DNA from: Candidatus Coatesbacteria bacterium RBG_13_66_14
GTDB lineage: Bacteria > RBG-13-66-14
DNA length: 10,727 bases
Direction: 5' to 3'
Assembly (NCBI GenBank): GCA_001774505.1
Contig: MFAF01000149.1
Coordinates: 8,705-19,431 of the forward strand
The position numbers and the translations under genes were made by a program. The notes under the pieces were generated by a model. The model searched no databases. It was not told the origin of the DNA and saw nothing but the letters and a program-made list of their open reading frames with translations. Positions 1 through 4,779 of this stretch are shown piece by piece (position 1 is the stretch's first letter; each line of letters begins with the position of its first letter).

Positions 1-44
1 TGGGGTGAGGGGTAAAACGGGCGGGTGTGGACACCCGCCCCTAC
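1..44 (+). repeat. Composite hairpin repeat, copy A (truncated by window edge)
   Basis: A GGGGTGAGG segment (2-10) is followed by a short A-rich spacer and a perfect 10-bp inverted repeat: GGGCGGGTGT (19-28), a 2-base centre, ACACCCGCCC (31-40), with the edge sequence CTAC at 41-44. The same order (GGTGAGG, spacer, hairpin, CTAC) recurs at 4514-4560, 4626-4677, 4682-4730 (all inverted) and 6686-6731. It is intergenic, just past the 3' end of the GIY-YIG-like gene. The repeat may continue to the left of the window. Confidence 0.75.
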
Positions 45-72
45 AATAAGAAGCGCAGCTTGTTGTACTCAC

Positions 73-106
73 CTAGATTGAAGTGTTAGATACCCTTTCA
101 ATCTAG
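73..106 (-). terminator. Hairpin overlapping the stop codon of the GIY-YIG-like gene
   Basis: A perfect 10-bp inverted repeat, CTAGATTGAA (73-82) and TTCAATCTAG (97-106), encloses a 14-base loop and contains the TGA stop (98-100) of the upstream minus-strand gene. On the minus strand no T-run follows the stem, so it is not a textbook intrinsic terminator. It could protect the mRNA 3' end or be a weak terminator. The pairing is seen directly; the role is inference. Confidence 0.4.
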
Positions 107-631
107 ATGAAACATCTTGGCAAAACACTTAGTTGTTTTACTACCTTGTTTTGTGTCACTTCTGATGAGACCTTTAATTTTCCACCCTGGTGGTTTTTTA
201 CCTAGTTTGTTCATAATGTGAGTATTAATTTGGAACCCAATCTCGATCAGATATTTTTCAATCTGATTAATTTCTTCACTTATGCTGCTCGTCTGCGGCA
301 ACGGTTGTTTGGGAAGGTTCTTATTTGGGTGAACCAAGAAAAACATATAAGGGGTTCCCTTTTTAATCTCGTGTAAAATTTCATAGTAATTTTTCATTTT
401 ATGAGAACTAAAGACCTCCTTAGAAAATCCTCTAGTAGTCTTCCCTACATAGTAAGGTACATAGCAATCAGTTCCGCCCGACTTCTTAATTATAAATATA
501 TAAATACCAAATCGATTCTTTAGATCTTTCACATAAGATTTTTCCCAAAAAGCATACTCATTAATGGTGCGTCCCCCTGGCTTATCCTCAAAATTGACCT
601 CAAATGGACCGCGAACTTCAAACTCCGCCAT
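98..631 (-). CDS. GIY-YIG-like nuclease domain protein, AT-rich, probably horizontally acquired
   Basis: The 177-residue protein is soluble, with no signal peptide or membrane segment. The GIY-YIG signature is visible as GIY (residues 42-44, in FGIYIFIIKK) and YVG (61-63, in PYYVGKTTRG), 16 residues apart, followed by H77 and a helix IEKYLIEIGF (124-133) of the kind that carries the family's catalytic Glu (E125 is the candidate). The canonical Arg after the second motif is not in its usual place: R67 sits close to YVG and position 71 is Lys, so activity is uncertain. GIY-YIG domains cleave DNA in repair, homing, restriction and mobile-element proteins; the target here cannot be told. The C-terminal 35 residues are basic (KKPPGWKIKG onward). 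The ATG start has a strong ribosome site, AGGAGG, 4 bases upstream. The gene is visibly AT-rich with A/T-ending codons, unlike GC-rich prfA beside it. It may also be one of the many uncharacterised GIY-YIG-like proteins without proven nuclease activity. Confidence 0.8.
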   Translation of the reverse strand: MAEFEVRGPFEVNFEDKPGGRTINEYAFWEKSYVKDLKNRFGIYIFIIKKSGGTDCYVPYYVGKTTRGFSKEVFSSHKMKNYYEILHEIKKGTPYMFFLVHPNKNLPKQPLPQTSSISEEINQIEKYLIEIGFQINTHIMNKLGKKPPGWKIKGLIRSDTKQGSKTTKCFAKMFHLD

Positions 632-635
632 CTCT

Positions 636-641
636 CCTCCT
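636..641 (-). promoter_or_regulatory. Ribosome binding site of the GIY-YIG-like gene
   Basis: On the minus strand AGGAGG lies 4 bases before the ATG at 631. It is the strongest Shine-Dalgarno match among the genes here and fixes this start. No clear -35/-10 pair was found between this site and the prfA terminator; CATAAT (minus strand, 700-705) is the only -10-like hexamer. Confidence 0.7.
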
Positions 642-701
642 AGGAATCAAACGGCGTTCTTACCAGCCGGTACGCGCTAGTGTTCCTCTTCACCCGCCTA
701 T

Positions 702-743
702 TATGTAAAAAAAGTTTACATACCCACAGGATATGTAAACTTT
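702..743 (-). terminator. Intrinsic terminator after prfA, with an overlapping alternative hairpin
   Basis: A perfect 12-bp inverted repeat, AAAGTTTACATA (711-722) and TATGTAAACTTT (732-743), encloses a 9-base loop. Read on the minus strand, the 3' arm runs into a T-rich stretch (seven T in a row at its end), the layout of a Rho-independent terminator about 30 bases past the prfA stop. A second pairing, TATGTAAA (702-709) with TTTACATA (715-722), shares the 711-722 arm, so the two hairpins exclude each other. The stem is AT-rich and may therefore be weak, and the TATGTAAA boxes could instead be protein-binding sites. Confidence 0.65.
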
Positions 744-772
744 AACGCGAAAACTTAACATATGTCAAGGGC

Positions 773-1843
773 TCACGCCCCCGACTTCGCCAGGCGCTCC
801 TCCCGGTCGTTGAGGATGAGCGCCTCCAAGACCCCCTCCAACTCCCCCTCCATCACCCGGTCCAGCGAGTAGAGCGTCAGACCCACGCGGTGGTCGGTGA
901 GCCGGTTCTGGGGGAAGTTGTAGGTTCGGATGCGCTCTGAGCGGTCGCCGGTGCCGACCATGAGCCGCCGCTCGGCGTCGCGCTCCTCGTCGGCCTGGCG
1001 GCGCTGGAGGTCGTAGAGCCGCGCCGCCAGCACCCGCAGCGCCTTGGCCTTGTTCTTGTGCTGGGATTTTTCGTCCTGGCAGCTCACGACGAGGCCGGTG
1101 GGTATGTGGGTGAGCCGCACGGCGGAGTCGGTGGTGTTGACCGACTGCCCCCCCGGTCCCGAGGAGCGGAAGACGTCCACCCGCAGGTCCTCGGGCTTGA
1201 TGTTGACCTCGACCACCTCGGCCTCGGGCAGGACGGCCACGGAGACGGCCGAGGTGTGGATGCGCCCCTGGGACTCGGTGACCGGCACGCGCTGGACGCG
1301 GTGGACGCCGCCCTCGAACTTGAGCCGCCCGTAGGCCCCCTTGCCCTCCACGGCGAAGGTGATTTCGCGGAAGCCGCCGACCTCGGTGGGGTTGGAGTCC
1401 ATGACCTCGATTTTCCAGTTATGACGCTCGGCGTAGCGGGAGTACATGCGGTAGAGGTCGCCGGCAAAGAGGGAGGCCTCGTCGCCGCCGGTCCCGGCGC
1501 GGACCTCCACGATGGCCTTGCGCTCCTCCGCCTCGTCCTTGGGCAGCAGGAGGATTTTTATCCTCTCCTCCAGCTCCGCCAGCTCGCCCCGGAGCCCGTC
1601 GAGCTCCATCCCGGCCAGCTCGACCAGCTCGGGGTCCTCGCCGGCGGAGATGACCGCCTCGTCGTCGGCTATCTGGCGGGCGAGGTCGCTGTAGCGGGGG
1701 TAGAGGTCGGCGATGGGCTGTAGTTGGGACTGCTCGCGGCCGAGTTGGGCCGCGCGGCGGCGGTCGGAATAGACGTGCGGGTCGGAGAGCTCCCGGGAGA
1801 GCTCGTCGTAGCGCGCCATGAGCCTGTCGAGTTTTTCGAGCAT
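773..1843 (-). CDS. prfA: Peptide chain release factor 1 (RF1)
   Basis: The 356-residue protein has the usual length of bacterial RF1, which recognises UAA and UAG in the ribosomal A site and triggers hydrolysis of peptidyl-tRNA. The codon-reading tripeptide PVT is at 187-189 within [18 protein letters not shown]; this P-x-T form marks RF1, whereas RF2 carries SPF. The catalytic loop GGQ is at 231-233 in [17 protein letters not shown], and its Gln is the residue methylated by PrmC. The N-terminal 110 residues are a charged helical domain, and [17 protein letters not shown] (303-319) is the conserved C-terminal block. The ATG start has only a poor Shine-Dalgarno match, but a TATAAT box lies 23 bases upstream. 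prmC, a frequent downstream partner, is absent: a terminator and the GIY-YIG-like gene follow. Codon use is GC-rich and matches the local background. Confidence 0.98.
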   Translation of the reverse strand: MLEKLDRLMARYDELSRELSDPHVYSDRRRAAQLGREQSQLQPIADLYPRYSDLARQIADDEAVISAGEDPELVELAGMELDGLRGELAELEERIKILLLPKDEAEERKAIVEVRAGTGGDEASLFAGDLYRMYSRYAERHNWKIEVMDSNPTEVGGFREITFAVEGKGAYGRLKFEGGVHRVQRVPVTESQGRIHTSAVSVAVLPEAEVVEVNIKPEDLRVDVFRSSGPGGQSVNTTDSAVRLTHIPTGLVVSCQDEKSQHKNKAKALRVLAARLYDLQRRQADEERDAERRLMVGTGDRSERIRTYNFPQNRLTDHRVGLTLYSLDRVMEGELEGVLEALILNDREERLAKSGA

Positions 1844-1866
1844 GGGCGATACAAGAGGGCGGGATG

Positions 1867-1872
1867 ATTATA
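1867..1872 (-). promoter_or_regulatory. Possible prfA promoter -10 box
   Basis: A perfect TATAAT on the minus strand lies 23 bases before the prfA ATG, in the 57-base gap after the upstream lipoprotein gene. Transcription from it would begin near 1860 and give a leader of about 17 bases. No good -35 hexamer is seen at the expected distance. It suggests prfA is not simply the last gene of the envelope operon. Confidence 0.45.
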
Positions 1873-1900
1873 CCACCCCGCGCCCCCCGACGCGTATTCG

Positions 1901-2623
1901 CTAGTAGAGCCGGAAGGCGGCGCCCAGGGTGTAGGTGCCCTTGAGCTGCGGCGGGTTTTCGTCCAGGAGCACCGCCGCGACGCGCGCCTCGGCCCCGGAG
2001 TCTTCGGCGTATTCCTCGTAAGCGCCGATGACGCCCCACCCGTCGAGCGCAGCTCTGGTGGGTGAATCCGCGGACTGGTACTCAACGGTGCTGAAGCACC
2101 CGTCCTCCACGGTGACCCGGAGCGCCCCCCAGCCGCCGACGGCGGTGATGCCCGTCCGGGGGGCGGCGGCCTCGTCCCACGCCCTGCGGGCCGCCCCGGC
2201 TCGACTCCGAAGGTATTGAGCGGCGGCGAAGAGCTCCGACTCCTCCACGTACCATTCGCAGGACTCGATCCAGGCCACCGCCCCGGGGTCGTAAATCGTT
2301 GTCGGCTCGAAGTGCGGCGCCCGCTTCTCGAAGCGCGGGTGGGCCCCGATGAGCGAGCGGACGAACCCCACGTGCCGGGGGTCGGCCCCGGCGAAGGAGG
2401 ATAGAATCACCTGATATGGATTGTTCTCGTCCACCAGCCGCCCGGCGTCGAAGAGGTAGCCGCCCGGCGCACTTTCCACGTATCCCTCGTGGCCGACCAC
2501 GAGGTCCAGGCCGTAGTCCAGTCCGCCGACGTAGAAGGTGAGGTGTTTGAGGGTGCAGGCGGAGAGGAAGAGCGCCAGCGCGGCGAGGGCGATTCCGGCA
2601 GAGACGGTGAGAAAACGGCGCAT
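1901..2623 (-). CDS. Lipoprotein of unrecognised family, paralog of the adjacent secreted protein
   Basis: The chosen start (ATG at 2621-2623) gives a 240-residue protein that begins MRRFLTVSAG, a hydrophobic stretch and the lipobox LSAC (20-23), so it should be acylated on C23 and held at a membrane. The reading frame stays open upstream of this ATG, but that extension is low-complexity Arg/Gly sequence and would bury the signal peptide. Blocks shared with the protein at 2767-3468, in the same order: YVGGLDYGLDLV (31-42), YDPGAVAWIES (111-121), AAQYLRSRAG (134-143), GGWGALRVTVEDG (163-175), EYQSAD (181-186), GWGVIGAYEEY (195-205) and GTYTLGAAFR (229-238). These show a tandem duplication followed by strong divergence. 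No enzyme motif is visible and I do not recognise the family; the Tyr/Gly-rich strand-like pattern suggests a beta-rich fold. No good Shine-Dalgarno sequence precedes the start. Confidence 0.88.
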   Translation of the reverse strand: MRRFLTVSAGIALAALALFLSACTLKHLTFYVGGLDYGLDLVVGHEGYVESAPGGYLFDAGRLVDENNPYQVILSSFAGADPRHVGFVRSLIGAHPRFEKRAPHFEPTTIYDPGAVAWIESCEWYVEESELFAAAQYLRSRAGAARRAWDEAAAPRTGITAVGGWGALRVTVEDGCFSTVEYQSADSPTRAALDGWGVIGAYEEYAEDSGAEARVAAVLLDENPPQLKGTYTLGAAFRLY

Positions 2624-2766
2624 CAGGGCATCCGGATGGCGGGGTGCTTCCCCGTAACCTTGAGAAAAATTACCGGTTCTCCTTCGCCGACAACGGCCCG
2701 GCCCCTGCGTCTCCTGCAACCCCTTGCGATGCGAGCCCTGGCCGCGGCGTCCAAGAGTCGGCCCCT

Positions 2767-3468
2767 CTACTCGAACCGGACCGCGTAGCCCAGGGTGAAG
2801 GTGCCCTCGACCAGCGGCGCGATGCCCTCGACCGTCGTCCACTCCGCGACGCCGTTGGCCTCGGGGTGGTCGCTGTACTCCTCGTCGGGGCCGATGACGC
2901 CCCACTCCCGGAGCTGGGTCTGGGCGGAGTAGTCGTAGGGCTGGTACTCGGCGCCCGTCAGCGTCCCCTCGTCTATCTGCACGAAGAGCGCCCCCCAGCC
3001 GGTGAGCGCCAGTCCGCGGTCGGAGACGAAGCCCAGCCAGCCCTCGCGGACGAAGCCCGCCTTGGCGCGCAGGAACTGGGCCATGGAAAGGATGTCCTCG
3101 GGTCGCACGTCGGGCTCGGCCGAAACGACCCAGGCCACGGCGCCGGGGTCGTGGACCGCCTCCAGCGACCTCGCCTCCATGACGATGTAGATGTCGCCGA
3201 ACTCGGTCAGGCGTGACTCGGCGGCCGCGATGACCTCCGTGTCGGCGTGGGGCAGCGGGATGAAGTCAATCTCGTTGCAGCAGCCCTCGAAGGGGATGAA
3301 CTCCCGCGTCCACAGGACGCCGCCGGGCCAGCCGCCGACGAATTCGCCGTCGCGGTAGACGAGGTCCAGCCCCGAGTCCGGGCCGCCGACGTACACCTCG
3401 TACTCGTAAGCCGTGACGGCGACGGGGAGGGCGAGAACGACGAGCGACAGGACAAGCCGGACGTGCAT
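2767..3468 (-). CDS. Secreted protein of unrecognised family, paralog of the adjacent lipoprotein
   Basis: The 233-residue protein has a classical signal peptide (MHVRLVLSLVVLALPVAVTA, likely cut after A20) and no lipobox, so it should be released to periplasm or exterior, unlike its lipidated neighbour. The shared blocks are VYVGGPDSGLDLVY (25-38), HDPGAVAWVVS (106-116), AQFLRAKAGFVREGW (130-144), GWGALFVQIDEG (157-168), EYQPYD (174-179), EWGVIGPDEEY (188-198) and GTFTLGYAVRFE (222-233). A Cys pair at 63-64 (EGCCNE) has no counterpart in the paralog. The protein is acidic. The ATG is preceded by GAGGAG at good spacing, and the stop of the upstream gene (3484) is only 15 bases away, so the two are co-transcribed and perhaps translationally linked. 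A 143-base gap separates it from the downstream paralog. Function is unknown; I would class both as a lineage-specific exported family. Confidence 0.92.
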   Translation of the reverse strand: MHVRLVLSLVVLALPVAVTAYEYEVYVGGPDSGLDLVYRDGEFVGGWPGGVLWTREFIPFEGCCNEIDFIPLPHADTEVIAAAESRLTEFGDIYIVMEARSLEAVHDPGAVAWVVSAEPDVRPEDILSMAQFLRAKAGFVREGWLGFVSDRGLALTGWGALFVQIDEGTLTGAEYQPYDYSAQTQLREWGVIGPDEEYSDHPEANGVAEWTTVEGIAPLVEGTFTLGYAVRFE

Positions 3469-3483
3469 ATCACTCCTCGAGCG

Positions 3484-4113
3484 TCAGGGGAGCGCCGAAA
3501 GCGACTCCTCGGATTGCGCCAGGCGGTCTTCGGGGGCGGTCTCCCCCTCGGCGGGTTTCTCCTCCTCGACCGGCGGCGGGGGGATCTCCGGCAGCGGCCG
3601 CAGCTCCCGGGAGCCGGCGTCGAGGAACCCGCCCCCCTCCCCGCGGCGCAGGTGGAGGTGGACGCGGAAGACGTCGCGCCCGGAGGAGGGCCAGTCCCAC
3701 TCCTGCATCCGGGAGAGCATCTGCGTCGCCAGCGCCTCGTCGCCGGTGGTGTTCTCCTCCAGCGAGAGGAAGAGCAGCACCCCGGACTCGGTGGTCAGGT
3801 TGGCGGTGATGACCCCGGAGGAGAGGGGGTCGGCGCGGAGCCTGGCGGCGTGGATGCCGGTCAGCTCGGCGGCGTGCTCCTGCATCAGGCGGTCCACGCC
3901 CGCGAGCATCTGGGGGTTCATCCCGCCGTGGGTGGGCAGCGGCTCTATCTCCCAGACGATGGGCCGGGCGCGGACCTCGTCGGCGGGTGGCGCCTGTTCC
4001 GGCCCCGGCACCTCGAAGCGCAGCTCGGGGTAGAAGCTCACCGGCTCCGAGGTGCCGCCCTCGCAGGAGAGGCAGACGGCGACGGCGACGAGAAGCGGCG
4101 GGATAAATCTCAT
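3484..4113 (-). CDS. Probable lipoprotein with a possible TonB-C/AgmX-like domain
   Basis: The start at 4113 gives 209 residues beginning MRFIPPLLVAVAVCLSCEGG, a signal peptide with a Cys (C17, in CLSC) that fits lipidation, though Cys at -3 is unusual for a lipobox. Starting at the more distant ATG (4239) would place the signal peptide internally and cross the yidD start, so I reject it. Residues about 70-155 read like the TonB C-terminal/AgmX-type pattern: a helix (MLAGVDRLMQEHAAEL), strands around GVITANLTTESGVLLFLSL, a helix (DEALATQMLSRMQEW), then a terminal strand (VFRVHLHLRR). This assignment is by pattern only. A Pro/Glu-rich, probably disordered tail (173-209) follows. It is the first gene of the minus-strand run with the two paralogs and is divergent from yidD. 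It may be a periplasmic link in an envelope complex. Confidence 0.8.
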   Translation of the reverse strand: MRFIPPLLVAVAVCLSCEGGTSEPVSFYPELRFEVPGPEQAPPADEVRARPIVWEIEPLPTHGGMNPQMLAGVDRLMQEHAAELTGIHAARLRADPLSSGVITANLTTESGVLLFLSLEENTTGDEALATQMLSRMQEWDWPSSGRDVFRVHLHLRRGEGGGFLDAGSRELRPLPEIPPPPVEEEKPAEGETAPEDRLAQSEESLSALP

Positions 4114-4143
4114 GTTTCGGGCAACACCCCCATGCGGAAGCCT

Positions 4144-4173
4144 ATTGTATAATCTCGCAGTGACGGCTGACAA
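4144..4173 (-). promoter_or_regulatory. Promoter for the three-gene envelope run
   Basis: On the minus strand TTGTCA (4168-4173) is followed after 18 bases by TACAAT (4144-4149), or after 16 bases by TATACA (4146-4151). It lies 30 bases upstream of the lipoprotein ATG at 4113. It overlaps the plus-strand TATAAT that serves yidD, so the two divergent promoters share their core. Confidence 0.55.
4148..4153 (+). promoter_or_regulatory. -10 box placing the yidD transcript start on its GTG
   Basis: A perfect plus-strand TATAAT is followed by six bases and then GTG at 4160-4162, the distance at which transcription normally begins. No Shine-Dalgarno sequence can then exist in the leader, so this would be a leaderless mRNA. 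No good -35 hexamer is visible. Confidence 0.5.
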
Positions 4174-4441
4174 CCCTAAAAATTCCAGCGTGTTACCGCC
4201 GCCCGAAACGGAGGTCCCCCCCCTGCGGAGGGTGCTCATCGCGCCCCTCGTCGGCTTGATTTGGCTTTACCGGCGCTTCGTCTCGCCGCTCTTCCCGCCC
4301 GCGTGCCGCTTCGAGCCGAGCTGCAGCGAGTACGCCGTGCTGGCGCTGCGGAAGTACGGCCTGGTGAGGGGGCTGGGGAAGGCCGTCTGGCGGGTGCTGC
4401 GGTGCAACCCGTGGGGCGGATCGGGCTACGACCCGCCGTGA
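4160..4441 (+). CDS. yidD: Membrane protein insertion efficiency factor YidD
   Basis: From the proposed GTG start the protein has 93 residues; the frame is open to 4052, but YidD proteins are commonly about 70-90 residues. The family core is unmistakable: an amphipathic segment RRVLIAPLVGLIWLYRRFVS, then PLFPPACRFEPSCSEYAVLA with the conserved Cys pair pattern, LRKYGLVRGLGKAVWRVL and the final RCNPWGGSGYDPP. YidD is a small peripheral inner-membrane protein that helps Sec/YidC insertion of membrane proteins. It usually sits in the rpmH-rnpA-yidD-yidC cluster; none of those genes is next to it here. The Pro-rich N-terminus (residues 11-22) is extra to the core, so internal GTG codons at 4190 or 4232 remain possible starts. 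It is the only plus-strand gene in the window. Confidence 0.93.
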   Translation: MTADNPKNSSVLPPPETEVPPLRRVLIAPLVGLIWLYRRFVSPLFPPACRFEPSCSEYAVLALRKYGLVRGLGKAVWRVLRCNPWGGSGYDPP

Positions 4442-4513
4442 GCCGACGGTATGGATACGCGGGGCGGGGGCGGCGCGTTTCGGTTTGACAGGCTTCGTCC
4501 TAAATGAGATGAC

Positions 4514-4548
4514 GTAGGGGCGGACCTTCAGGTCCGCCCGTTTCTTGT
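4514..4548 (+). terminator. Composite repeat copy B hairpin, possible yidD terminator
   Basis: GTAG (4514-4517) is followed by a perfect 10-bp stem, GGGCGGACCT (4518-4527) and AGGTCCGCCC (4530-4539), with a 2-base centre. This is the same geometry as copy A with a different stem sequence. On the plus strand it is followed by GTTTCTTG, a modest T-rich tract about 100 bases past the yidD stop, so it may double as its terminator. Confidence 0.55.
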
Positions 4549-4625
4549 AAGGTAGCCCTCACCCTTAATCCCTCTCCCACAGGGAGAGGGAAACCTGCCG
4601 GCCCGCAGGCGAGCCTCTCTTAAAC

Positions 4626-4651
4626 GTAGGGCGGGGGTTCCCAACCCCGCC
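4626..4651. repeat. Composite repeat copy D hairpin
   Basis: GTAG (4626-4629) begins a hairpin whose left arm GGCGGGGGTT (4630-4639) pairs with AACCCCGCC (4643-4651) around a 3-base loop with one bulged G. CCTCACCCC follows at about 4660-4668, the inverted form of the GGGGTGAGG element seen in copy A. Confidence 0.65.
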
Positions 4652-4681
4652 GCTTCATACCTCACCCCGGTTTGCGATGAT

Positions 4682-4756
4682 GTAGGGCGGCCCCTCCGCG
4701 GGCCGCCGTCTCACCCCTCACCCCCCCGTCGGCGCGCCGCTCCCGCCGGGAGAGGG
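4682..4756. repeat. Composite repeat copy E, hairpin plus GGCGCGCC segment
   Basis: GTAG (4682-4685) is followed by an 8-bp stem, GGCGGCCC (4686-4693) and GGGCCGCC (4700-4707). CACCCCTCACCCC comes next, then CCCCCGTCGGCGCGCCGCTC, which is the inverse of the segment at 6550-6581 and 6666-6697. A CTCCC/GGGAG hairpin (4740-4752) closes the unit. The unit ends about 24 bases from the kinase stop codon. Confidence 0.65.
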
Positions 4757-4779
4757 AAACCTGCCAACCCCCGCGACGG

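Larger units (their letters stand above)
4442..4779. repeat. Intergenic repeat cluster between yidD and the kinase gene
   Basis: This 338-base gap between convergent genes holds no credible ORF. It contains three inverted copies of the GTAG-edged hairpin (4514-4539, 4626-4651, 4682-4707), the palindrome CCCTCTCCC/GGGAGAGGG (4570-4590), a CCTGC/GCAGG hairpin (4594-4609), and a copy of the GGCGCGCC-containing segment (about 4727-4744). The segment GGGAGAGGGAAACCTGCC occurs twice (4582-4599 and 4748-4765). Such stacks can act as bidirectional transcription barriers. Confidence 0.8.

Noticed and set aside
1058-1723. Long plus-strand open frame of 221 codons opposite prfA
   Set aside because: It is the complement of the prfA reading frame, driven by high GC at third positions, and has no recognisable domain. 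prfA itself is certain.
2624-2905. N-terminal extension of the 240-residue lipoprotein to a distant ATG
   Set aside because: It would put 94 Arg/Gly-rich residues before a clear lipoprotein signal peptide and overlap the end of the upstream paralog.
3247-4152. Plus-strand open frame of 301 codons
   Set aside because: It covers two minus-strand genes that have signal peptides, ribosome site and operon spacing. Its Gly/Val/Leu/Arg-rich product looks like a shadow frame.
4485-4490. TTGACA as a -35 box downstream of yidD
   Set aside because: No -10 hexamer lies at 15-19 bases, and there is no plus-strand gene downstream to serve.
4442-4779. CRISPR array in the repeat-rich gap
   Set aside because: Units are palindromic with changing stem sequences and uneven spacing, not constant direct repeats with equal-length spacers, and no cas gene is present.
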